This document shows, piece after piece, positions 30,001-37,775 of a DNA stretch of 37,775 nt. Where the stretch lies: the NCBI GenBank assembly GCA_000934455.1, contig KN890768.1:17086-54860 (forward strand), given 5' to 3'. Both the position numbers and the translations under genes were made by a program. Position 1 is the stretch's first letter, and each line of letters opens with the position of its first letter. The notes under the pieces are model-generated. The model was given only the letters and a program-made list of their open reading frames with translations, was not told where the DNA came from and made no database searches. The stretch is from Apostichopus parvimensis. Its lineage: Eukaryota; Echinodermata; Holothuroidea; Aspidochirotida; Stichopodidae.

Positions 30001-33000
30001 TACGGCATTAGTTTGTGACAAACTTAAATGTTTGTTTTTATTCAAGAGTATTTGGTGAAAGGTAGAAGTTATGTTGCAAAATGTAACTGACTGCCTTATT
30101 AAAGATGAAAATTGCAGAAGTTTTACCAGCAATCCTCAGTTCCAAGCCACATGGTAGGCTGACAAACTTCAAAGTCCGTCTGAGACTCCTCCAAATGAGT
30201 ATCTTTATCCTCCAGATCTTCTCCTTCTAAATAAATGAGATCAAAGAAGAGGATTGCTTGGTACATCTTAATATCTTCTGTCTGATTTGGAACAAAAGTA
30301 CACTTGAAGGACGAACAAACTCACACACACTGGTAGTGGTGGTGGATACAGAAACAAGCCCCCCCCCCTCCCCCCGCCCAAAAAAAACACACAGTGACAG
30401 TCTGTCAAAAGCTTGTCTTTTTTGGAATGACTCTCTTTTGCAAAGTCGTACGTGTAAAATTAAGGGGGCCTAACATTTTATCCAAGCTGGATTCAGCCTC
30501 TGAAGATGAATCCAAGCTGGATTCAGCCTCTGAAGAAGATCCTGCTAGGATCGTAACGTCATGCCCCCTTACTTTTACACATTCTCTTACACAGGCTCTC
30601 TAGTGGATAAGCAGTTTGCTAACAGTTTTGTTTCATTTTGCAGTCTTAAACAGAAAATCATGAACTAAGGAACTGAATAATAGTGTTACAAAGAGACTGA
30701 AATAAGTCAGAAAGTTTAAATTTAAAATCTTTCCACAAACAAACACATGACCCTTGAATATATGCCAGCAAACACACCTGAATCTTTTGCACTTTCTTCT
30801 ACAGACAGAACATTCAATTCTACATTATCCGTCATGTCTTGTGTTTTCATGTCTTCGTCTTCGCTGTCATCGGAATCGAAGGCCATGATCTCGCTAGCTT
30901 CGGTGCTGTTACCCATGCTGATGGGGGTAAAGGATGGCGCTTGAGGAGGAGGACAAGGGGGAGGTTTCTGAGTTTGATATGGAGTGTTGGTTATCCTCAA
31001 TTTACCCCTACAAAAAGAAAAGGAAAACAACAAAAAGTTGAGTGATTTGTTGTGGCAGGTTTATGGCTCTTATACTTCTTTGGTAAAAAAAAACAAACTA
31101 TTGAAGCCAATGTACAGGGCATGGATGCCTCCTTATATGCTTGACCCTTGTTGCCTCACATTGCAAAGCTATAGTTGTTTTATTAACAAGGTGCTCACTA
31201 CTCCTACCTTTTTACAGTACAAAGGAAAGAAATGTAAGACATTAGGTGCAATATTAATGATATTCAGATTGACAGCTAGGGAACTGGTGTTTCTAAGAAG
31301 GTGTAGGAATGTAGAGATAAATGGCTCCATTTATCATATTGAAATATTGAAATAAATATGAAGTGAAATTGTCCGCTTCTCTTTCGCTTTAACAAAAATC
31401 TAGGGTGATAAATGGGAGCAGGGAATGATATAATGTTCAAATTTTGTTTGGCAGTTTTAAGGCTCAGAATTTCTTATAAAATACTATGGTTTCTGTGTTG
31501 AAACACTGAGCACTCTAAATCTTTAGACTTGTATAGCAATTTGAACATTTTTTAATGCATTATGCGGTGCGATAACAGGTAAATTATTCCCTCTGGAGTG
31601 AGGGGCCTGATACTGTTCTCTAGTGTATAATGTTCAATTAATTACTGCCATGTTACATTTCTTACGAGCAGCAACTACCTCAAATTAACTACAATGTCCT
31701 AATACTGGCAAGAAGCCATTAGTTGGCATGTGAGAATTTTATTTCTGTGATTCACAGAATTACTGTGAAGGTGATAGCAATACTCCAATAAACGTAAATA
31801 CATCTCTTGTAGGTAAGCTGACCAAATCCTATTGTGTATCCTTACCACAGATGAGAAGCCAAAAAGTGTCTTACATATCCCACCCAAAACCAGAATTAAT
31901 AACTGTCTTTCATCCTACCACATAAGAAACCATGAAGTACAAAGTATCCTACATAATGCCACTACAAACATAGGATAAACCAAGTGTGTTAAATAACCAA
32001 ACCAAAAATATTTATGTTTACAGATGTTACCATGAGATTAAGTTTTTCCTCTTTTTTTTGGCGGGGAGGGGGGGGTGGGGGGGTCTCCTTTTCAATCTTT
32101 GGATGTTGAATGTGTCTTTGAATGTTTTTCTTATCAGTTATTCTCATTGGATTTGAAAGTTCATATCCTATTTAAATCTCCAGGTCTTTGAGTTGAATAA
32201 TGCCCAAAGCTGTGAAGACTCTCAAGCACAGATATTTGGTTAAATCATAGTAAAATGGACAAAATATCTCCTTTGGTTAATTTACAGACCAGAATAAGAC
32301 TTGAATCATGAGATGATGCATCCAAGATGCTTTGACAGTATTTAAGGAATTCCTCACATATACCTGGTTGTTCACCACCTTCCAGAGTTGGAGGGAAGGG
32401 TCAGAAATATTTAGTACATATAACCCCTGCTATGTGAGGAGGAGGAGGAGGAGGAGGAGGAGGAGGCCATTTCTCATTCAGCTGTTTGCTATTTGCCCAG
32501 CAGCCTAAATGGAACTTAAAACATGACTGAGAGGTACAAGACTTGCAACTCTAGCTGAACTACAGGGAGTGTGTTGATCATTATCCTGATGACTTTTGCA
32601 TCCAATTGAACGTTGCTTGGAGAGGATTTTTGGGCTTGCAGGGTCTCTCCACATGAACTTGTTTGATTGATATTGTCAAGAAGCAGCCAAGTGAATAATT
32701 CCTTTAGTCTCCATCCTTCTCTTTACCACTTCACTCTCTTTTTTTTGGCCTCAAGAATGCTGATTTATGAAAATAAATCCAGTAATCAAGGCATGCCTTT
32801 CCCAGCAGTATCTAAGCTAGGCAGAGTCTGGCTTACCTGCCATTTGGATGTTCTTGAGTACCAGGTACAGCAGCAATACAGAGAATCCTAGCTGAGCATA
32901 AAGATATACAGAAGGCCACAGTCGGTTCCGGGTTGAGATTCAGCAGACAAACCTGGCCAACGTAACCATCACTATTGCACACCCAAACTTCCCTGAGGGA

Positions 33001-34994
33001 GTCATTAATGGTCCCCAAGCTGGGTGAGGCACATGAAAACTGCATTCCGCTGCGGGTCTTCATAATGGGGATGGCATCAAGAAAGACCGGAGGGAAGTGA
33101 TTACGTGAGCTCGCAGCTGTAATATAAGGCAAAACAAGACATTTCAAGCAAATGTTGGGAAATGTATAGGACTAAAGTGTGAGAGACATGCATACTCTCA
33201 TATTTTTTCAAAAAATTTAAACTTTTTCCCCTTCCAATACTTTTCTTCCCAAGTATTCTTTGCACTTTCACCACCCACCCCCATGATGTCCGTATATTCT
33301 GCCAACAAATCCCACAAAACAACCGTAGTGGAATGACACAATTTGTGTTGAATGTTACGTCGAACCAAGATTTTATACTTCACATTTAAAATTCACTTCT
33401 TCAATAGCAGTAAATGGTATTTTGACTTTTCCAAACTTCCCTTCCTCTCTCCTCTAACCCCCACCCCCTCTGACTTTTTCAGAGCCGATTTGATAAATTG
33501 ACCATATATAATCCTTGGACAACCTGGCGAATAAGTCAATGAAACAGTAAAATTGGTTGTCTTTAACCATAATTCAATATATGTTCTTGACAATACGTGC
33601 ATTGATCAACATCAGTTTTTTTCTTATGTGACAATATCTTGAGTAGTATGAACTGATCAAACAACTGCAAAGGACCCAATTTCTCTGCTACATCTGTCTT
33701 TTCTTCCACTTATATCTTCTTTACATTTTTGAGACTTACCATACTCTCCCACCCCATAAAACTCTTTTTGCAGACATCTAAAATGTTTGTTCATCTTATT
33801 TGCTCTTGACCTTTGCTCTACTCTTATTAATCTAAAATCCCTGTCTACTCTAGGGAAAAACTGAAAAACATTTCCATCTCACTAAGTTTCTAAGGTAATT
33901 TGGGTGGATTTCAAATACAGAGATGCAAAGATTTGTAAATCATCCAATCAGCTGCCTGTACCATGCTAAAGACTAAATGTCAGCATTAAGGTTACTCTGT
34001 TCTGCCTTAATTAAGTGATATTTCAAGTGACTCCAGACTTCATACAAATAATCCTTAGTGTATACCCTCCAACAACAACTATTCCTACTTCTTTCCAAAC
34101 TAGCAAGTCTATAATTTATTTCTGTTCCCTCTCATGTCTAAGACAGTTACTGAGAGATTCACGAAACTTCTCAAACTACCAACATTTCACCTTTAATTAA
34201 CTCAACATTGGATTTGACGCAGGAATTATGGTAACATGATTACTAATTTCTGCCTTAAAAGCCATCCTCTCATGTTACGGTAACTCAAAACCAGGTGATA
34301 TTTTATCACAATTCCTGTAGTCCTCCTCCTCTGTTACTGAAGTGCAAATTGGTTTCCACGCTGAGCACCAAAGATGACTACTATACAACACGGACGGACA
34401 GGCGATGACGTTACAAACTTAAAACATTTACGATGGAGTGTAACACACAGCGAATTGTAACTGTGATGGACTAGATGATCTGTAACAGACTTGAGGAAGA
34501 AGACACTCAACTGAGTGGGAGGGAGTGAACCAAAAATAGAAGATGGTGAAAGCTACCAATGGATTTTAAGAGGCAGGCAGTAGATTGTTACATTAAAATA
34601 GTAAAAGGTCACTCAATAAATCTATTTTTGATGTTCTTGAAGAAGTACACTGAAAGACATATTAACACATCCCATTAACTTCTTGGAAAAACTGACAGAA
34701 GTATATAAGCATTTCAGTAGGTGTGAATTTCAATCTCTTCAGGTGGCACAGTCAAAATACATTTCACACTGTCTTCATGTTGAGAGGTACTGGAAAGTAA
34801 CAAAGCATACCTATGTAATCAAATTCCACATGTGTTGTTTGACATCATCATCATTTTAACGTGAACCTAGCTACAACTGTTCAAGTAAAATGTTTCCCTC
34901 ACCTAGTTTCTTTTTTGCATCCGCAACCTCGTTCTCGAAACTCACTCTGGACTCGGTGTTGTGGAAGAAGATGACAAAGGTATCTATGCCCTCA
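23606..34994 (-). CDS. ARHGEF17: ARHGEF17 (TEM4) Rho guanine nucleotide exchange factor, C-terminal 549 residues; 5' end beyond window
   Basis: Complement join of 34994-34903, 33116-32837, 31007-30778, 30226-30127, 28517-28363, 27585-27437, 25024-24850 and 24075-23606. All junctions are in frame, with phases 1, 2, 1, 2, 1, 0, 1. In order it encodes the end of a PH domain (FVIFFHNTESR), the first propeller strands (IPIMKTRSGMQFSCASP, VWVCNSDGYVGQVCLL), a Pro-rich then acidic loop, further WD40-like strands (MWLGTEDCCIHVYQ, CILYLDNKVFVALANGDLTV, LWCGCQN), the signature KMLAGSDAIIRQHKAACLRI, and the tail ISGGDGYEDF...DSTNHLLLWQV. These motifs match human ARHGEF17 (about 2,060 residues), not ARHGEF10, which lacks IIRQHKAACLRI. 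The family activates RhoA-type GTPases at actin and junctions, and the propeller is a protein-interaction platform. The DH domain is not in the window, so catalytic integrity cannot be judged. Confidence 0.96.
24076..24849 (-). other. ARHGEF17 intron (774 bp)
   Basis: GTAAGT...TTCACAG on the minus strand. It contains a C-run at 24504-24516 (+ strand) and no other feature. Confidence 0.85.
24850..25024 (-). CDS. ARHGEF17: ARHGEF17 exon encoding the KMLAG propeller segment
   Basis: It encodes HQFAVCNDNQRAVYCMV, WGVWVSLQSSAVVRLFHATT and VDVTQTVHKMLA(G). The acceptor is TTCCTCAG and the donor GTAAGT, with the last Gly codon split after one base. 58 full codons plus one base. Confidence 0.96.
26843..27006. 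repeat. 164-bp near-palindrome (fold-back, MITE-like)
   Basis: ACAAATAATGAATGG at the left pairs with CCATTCATTATTTGT at the right. The arms of about 75 bp run inward through TGCAATAGTGCAAATATTTC and TTGAAAGATG to CACTCAAC...GTTGAATG around the centre GAGGCGCAGCCGA. Arm mismatches are few and there is one small indel. The type is consistent with a fold-back or MITE end; no transposase is present. Confidence 0.85.
27007..27233. mobile_element. Putative inverted-repeat-bounded segment next to the palindrome
   Basis: TTTATACAACACCT at 27007-27020 is matched by its reverse complement AGGTGTTGTATAAA at 27220-27233, a 14-bp perfect inverted repeat bounding about 227 bp. It abuts the palindrome at 26843-27006, so both may be parts of one element. 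I see no clear target-site duplication, so class and exact limits are unsettled. Confidence 0.55.
27437..27585 (-). CDS. ARHGEF17: ARHGEF17 exon with LWCGCQN motif
   Basis: It encodes SWDTTNPMTVTLGSS, SPITRMVAVRGKLWCGCQNS and ends DPNNLNIQ. The acceptor is GCTCACCAG and the donor GTAAGG. The first two bases complete the split Gly codon, and it ends in phase 0. Confidence 0.96.
27586..28362 (-). other. ARHGEF17 intron (777 bp)
   Basis: GTATGA donor, CACCAG acceptor on the minus strand. The only structure is a degenerate GTTACACAAACT-type short repeat at about 28128-28240. Confidence 0.85.
28128..28240. repeat. Degenerate ACACAAACTG/GTTACACA short repeats
   Basis: ACACAAACTG-like words recur five or six times at irregular spacing. 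Low-complexity, no clear fixed period. Confidence 0.5.
28363..28517 (-). CDS. ARHGEF17: ARHGEF17 exon with LYLDNKVFVALANGDL
   Basis: It encodes IHVYQCTDNLRTKKSRAK, HPAAVQCILYLDNKVFVALA and NGDLTVYKREP(G). The acceptor is TTTAACAG and the donor GTATGA. The first base completes the Cys codon of the preceding exon; 51 full codons. Confidence 0.96.
28518..30126 (-). other. ARHGEF17 intron (1,609 bp)
   Basis: No coding or recognisable repeat is seen. A/T-rich. Confidence 0.8.
30127..30226 (-). CDS. ARHGEF17: ARHGEF17 short exon, acidic loop and MWLGTEDC strand
   Basis: This 100-bp exon is not in any long open frame and was found by phase and motif. It encodes GEDLEDKDTHLEESQTDFEV, then TMWLGTEDC, equivalent to VWLGTEDG in the vertebrate protein. 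The acceptor is CATTTATTTAG and the donor GTAAAA, which is weak. Its phase (2 bases in, 2 bases out) is exactly what the flanking exons need. Confidence 0.92.
30452..30580. mobile_element. 129-bp fold-back element with hammerhead-ribozyme-like core (Penelope-type remnant)
   Basis: The ends are GTGTAAAATTAAGGGGGC (30452-30469) and its near-perfect inverse GCCCCCTTACTTTTACAC (30563-30580). Between them lies a 30-bp tandem pair, each copy with CTGAAGA. The right copy continues into GATCC-TGCTA-GGATC, a 5-bp stem with 5-nt loop, and then GTAACGTC. This is the order of a hammerhead core (CUGANGA, stem II, GAAA, then ACGU with cleavage after the next base), except that GAAA reads GTAA. The left arm, inverted, reads GGATAAAATGTTAGG, a decayed second copy of the GGATC-GAAA-ACGT segment. 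Hammerhead motifs of this kind are known from Penelope-like retroelements. No reverse transcriptase is present. Confidence 0.6.
30481..30540. repeat. 30-bp tandem pair inside the fold-back
   Basis: TCCAAGCTGGATTCAGCCTC plus TGAAGATGAA, then the same unit ending TGAAGAAGAT. The copies differ at the 3' end only. Confidence 0.92.
30778..31007 (-). CDS. ARHGEF17: ARHGEF17 exon, Pro-rich and acidic loop of the propeller
   Basis: It encodes GKLRITNTPYQTQKPPPCPP, then SEIMAFDSDDSEDEDMKTQD and ends EESAKDS. It corresponds to the disordered acidic insertion of vertebrate ARHGEF17 (which has a PFDSDSDDE-like motif) but is much shorter. The acceptor is TTTTTGTAG and the donor GTGTGT. Starts by completing the split Arg codon. 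Confidence 0.94.
31008..32836 (-). other. ARHGEF17 intron (1,829 bp)
   Basis: GTAAGC donor. It contains an interrupted G-rich stretch near 32062-32084 and an AGG/GGA microsatellite at 32436-32466. No coding. Confidence 0.85.
32436..32466. repeat. (GGA)n microsatellite
   Basis: About ten uninterrupted GGA triplets on the + strand; on the transcribed (minus) strand it reads as (TCC)n. Confidence 0.95.
32837..33116 (-). CDS. ARHGEF17: ARHGEF17 exon opening the beta-propeller
   Basis: It encodes SSRNHFPPVFLDAIPIMKTR, SGMQFSCASPS, VWVCNSDGYVGQVCLLNLNP and LCSARILCIAAVPG. The acceptor is TATTACAG and the donor GTAAGC. 280 bp: two bases finish an Ala codon, then 92 codons, then two bases (AG) of the Arg codon completed by the next exon. 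Confidence 0.97.
33117..34902 (-). other. ARHGEF17 intron (1,786 bp)
   Basis: GTGAGG donor, TATTACAG acceptor on the minus strand. Nothing beyond A/T-rich sequence is recognised. Confidence 0.85.
34903..34994 (-). CDS. ARHGEF17: ARHGEF17 exon, end of PH domain
   Basis: 92 bp on the minus strand: one base, 30 codons, one base. It encodes EGIDTFVIFFHNTESRVSFE then NEVADAKKKL. The FFHNTE strand followed by an alpha-helix rich in Ala, Glu and Lys is typical of the C-terminal strand and helix of a PH domain in RhoGEFs. The acceptor is GCTCCCAG and the donor GTGAGG. This is the most 5' exon of the gene that I can find in the window. Confidence 0.93.
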
Positions 34995-36070
34995 CTGGGA
35001 GCAAAAAGGGGGGGGGGGAAAGAAGAAGAAATCAGAACAACTTTGACACAAAATTCTAGTAAAAAGGTTGAATGTTAGAAAGTACATCTACCCAACTTTA
35101 TATTTAAATAATATTTGAAACAACTGAATACAATGCTAGTTTATGTGCAACCAATAATTTACTTTATTGTGGCACTAAGAAACATAATCCTCACATTTTT
35201 GACAAGATGGTTGAGGAATGCAAGCTAATCATACACAACAGATATGATCAGTATGGACGACTGTCCCTGCATGTCAAAGTTGTACTGCAAATGAATGATA
35301 TTAAAACTCTACTTATAGAATGGAGAGTGAACTAAGTGGAGCACTTGACAACACGTCCTATTAAAATCAGGCAATACATTCATGTCGCATACAGTTCAGA
35401 ACATGATGCAGTCCAAGAATAAAATAGCAAATAACTTTTTTGCATTATGACTGAATTTCTGGTGATCTCAGTATACTGAAACACAAAACCATTGAACTTT
35501 GAAGAACAAGTGCTTCAGAATTTGCAATATTTATTCCGGTGGGCCATAGCATATCATTAATGAGTTCCGTATGAAAACACGTAACACGTAATGAAGTACA
35601 GTTGCATGATCTTTGAGATAACATCGTCAATGTCATTACTTGGCTTTTGTTTTGAAACTGTAGAGTCAGAGGTGTGAGTGAGTGAGTGAAGTGTTAAGTT
35701 TCCTGATGATCATTTCAGATACAGGCTTGCTATGTTATTTTTCGTTTTCTTGGTGATGGTAAATAACTAAGATATTTTTACTGAATATATGTGTGTGTGC
35801 TGCACATCATTCTGAAGACTGTTCAATAACTAGTGCAAATGATATTAGCACTTGTTTTAACAATACATACTATATATGTACTTTTTTCTTTGCATAGGAA
35901 AAGCAAGACAATTTTTTTTATCTGTTTAGTCAGGAATCCCACTCTTCAAAAAAATCCTGGCAGCTGTAAACTTTCATTTTTGTTAGTGCACTTGAAAACC
36001 TGTCATGACAATATTTTCAAATAATATTCACAAGTTTGCTACCACAAAAAAGAAAACGAAAAAAAAAGTA

Positions 36071-36233
36071 AACCAGAAAACTTTAACGGTTAGAAAGCCT
36101 AACCATATTCATAGCGTGGTAATCCATACATTTAAATATACATGAAATTGTGTACACCAACATGAAGAGGATTATCTGTTGACTAATATGGCAACATATA
36201 AAGGAGGGTACCAGGAATCAGTTATAATGTTGA
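36071..36233. repeat. Diverged 160-bp direct repeat, copy a
   Basis: It starts AACCAGAAAA and ends GGAATCAGTTATAATGTTGA. The same beginning, internal CATATTCATAG-GTGG, CATACAT and AACATATAAA words and the same end occur at 37011-37169. Confidence 0.85.
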
Positions 36234-36429
36234 TAAAGTTTGAGTCTGTTTAGTAACAAAGTATAACCAGAAATCCAATTGGGTTTGTGATTCCTTGCCA
36301 TAAAATGTACTCAAAATTCAAAATAACTATCTGACAAAGCAAAAGTCATGTACTAAAAGTAAGAATGTGTCCCAATATGCATTTGAGGTGGACATGAAAA
36401 GCTTTTGGCCCATATAGTCCCCCCAAATA

Positions 36430-36890
36430 TATGGAGGCCTAATTGTTGTTTGAAAGAGCATGTACATAACCATACCAAGTATAAACTAAATTGGACATAC
36501 TGTACAGTTGCAGAGCTATTGACATTTTAACAATTTTCTGTTGAGCCCAGCCCAGTTATTAATATTCATGAGATGGGAGCCAAAACCAATAGGGCACATC
36601 TACTCCTCATAGGGCATCTACCTACCAAGTATGATGTTAATTCAACTTGTGTTTCTTAAGATAACGTGTTTACAAGCCGTTTTCGACAATTTCCCATTAA
36701 GCCCCACCCACTCATGAATATTAACGAGGTAGAAAATGTTGCAAAGAACATGTACTCACTATGTTGTTACATCACCATACGAAGAATGAATTAAGTTAGA
36801 CATACTGATGCAGAGATACTGATATTATACAAATTTTCTGTTAAGCCCCTTGAAGGCACTTGAATAATATTCAAGAATGGCCAGAAGCTA
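36430..36890. repeat. About 150-bp tandem repeat, 3 diverged units
   Basis: AATTTTCTGTTGAGCCC at 36532, AATTTCCCATTAAGCCCC at 36688 and AATTTTCTGTTAAGCCCC at 36832 mark three units, 144-156 bp apart. Each is followed by a TGAATATT/ATATTCA-like palindromic motif and preceded by an ACATACTG- or CCAAGTAT-like block. Boundaries are approximate. Confidence 0.75.
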
Positions 36891-37010
36891 TTTATAATTG
36901 TGCTTGGATCTTCACAAATGCATAAATTTTGCAACAACCTTGCAGCTAATTGCTGGGTATGAACATCTTGGATGAAGTTGAATAATTTATACAGTTATTA
37001 TTACAAATCT

Positions 37011-37169
37011 AACCAGAAAACGAAAAACGTTTATTGGTTACATGCCTCAACATATTCATAGTGTGGTTCACCATACATGTTAATATGAAGTTGCACTAAC
37101 ATAAAGATGATCTTATGACTAATGCAGCAACATATAAAGAAAGGTATCGGGAATCAGTTATAATGTTGA
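37011..37169. repeat. Diverged 160-bp direct repeat, copy b
   Basis: Second copy of the unit at 36071-36233, offset 940 bp, same orientation. The two copies bracket the 150-bp tandem units. Confidence 0.85.
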
Positions 37170-37775
37170 CAGAGCATCAACCATTTAATTCACTGGTGAG
37201 GATTTTACACTATAGAATTATTATTCCAATGCCGTGCATGCGTACATACAAACACGCTAGCATGATTGCAAAGGTTACTAAGCCTTTGGCATCGTAACCA
37301 AAAACTAAAGCAGGCCATCCATCACCTCATTCAACCAAGAACTCTTTTCACATGATCACTGAATGTAGATTCTTACAGGAAAAGGGATCCTTCAGACAGA
37401 TTTTGGTGACATTTTTGACACAATTTAAATTTCACTCTATACTGTAGCAAAGAGGCAAAAATTGAGAAAGAAGGTTTTGCCAGTTATTAATAATAAGATG
37501 AAAGTGTCTAAGCAACACTTTTTTGAAGAATCAAATCAGCTTTTCTTTGGTTTAACGTGCATTATAGTGGAACAACATCATTGGGGGGTTTTAAATTGAT
37601 AAAAATGCAACCATTTATTAGTAGTGCTTGGAAAAATAATGAAGGTTTGGTTAAAGTTACCAGACATTATCAATCAAATGCAGACAGCTGTGTTAAGATC
37701 TGCACCTTCATCCTCTGCAGGACAATGACTCCCTTTTCACAGAACACTAGCCCCTCTCCACCCCCCCCCCCTCCA

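Larger units (their letters stand above)
30227..30777 (-). other. ARHGEF17 intron (551 bp)
   Basis: It contains the 129-bp hammerhead-like fold-back element and a C-run at 30359-30368. No coding. Confidence 0.85.
34995..37775 (-). other. ARHGEF17 intron, at least 2.8 kb, runs off the window
   Basis: No further exon with matching phase and motif is seen up to the right edge. The poly(G) run at 35008-35018 sits in the acceptor-side region directly upstream of the PH-end exon. The stretch at 36071-37169 is filled with a repeat family. Confidence 0.7.

Noticed and set aside
35445..35636. 63-codon minus frame upstream of the PH-end exon
   Set aside because: No PH-domain resemblance, and no splice sites giving the required phase.
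37675..37775. Possible further ARHGEF17 exon on the minus strand after CTGCAG at the right edge
   Set aside because: All three frames hit stops quickly, no plausible donor in phase, and no PH or DH motif.

Overview
This is nuclear DNA of an animal. Both genes are split by introns with canonical GT/AG ends, the sequence is A/T-rich, and the encoded proteins belong to conserved animal families (CHIC and ARHGEF17). The intron density, the dispersed short repeats (tRNA-headed SINE copies, a hAT-type miniature element, fold-back elements) and the many long poly(G)/poly(C) tracts fit a marine invertebrate deuterostome. An echinoderm is my best guess, but that is inference. No bacterial, viral, CRISPR or organellar genes are visible.

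Layout. 1-4378 is intergenic and repeat-bearing, with no convincing gene. 4379-4820 is the likely promoter/5'UTR region of gene 1. Gene 1 (+, 4821-10999) is a complete five-exon CHIC1/CHIC2 orthologue of 167 residues, with the cysteine string that names the family. 11000-23605 is a 12.6 kb tail-to-tail intergenic interval. It holds two related tRNA-derived SINE heads, several mini-satellites (15 bp, 97 bp, about 40 bp, 81 bp), a pyrimidine-rich tract, a 390 bp hAT-type MITE with a perfect 8-bp target duplication, and a 50-N assembly gap between C-runs. Gene 2 (-, 34994 down to 23606) is the 3' part of an ARHGEF17 (TEM4/p164-RhoGEF) orthologue. Eight exons encode the last 549 residues: the end of the PH region, an acidic loop and the WD40-like beta-propeller up to the stop. 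The DH (catalytic GEF) domain lies beyond the right edge. 34995-37775 is intron and carries a repeat family.

The two genes converge and have no obvious functional link: one encodes a predicted palmitoylated membrane/vesicle protein, the other a Rho exchange factor. All exon junctions keep the reading frame across every intron, and this is the main evidence for the models. Apart from the genes, the most interesting signals are in the repeats. A 129-bp fold-back in an ARHGEF17 intron carries a hammerhead-ribozyme-like core of the type found in Penelope-like elements. There is also a nested hAT MITE, a 164-bp near-palindrome, and a repeat cluster at 36-37.2 kb. I found no new multi-gene system.
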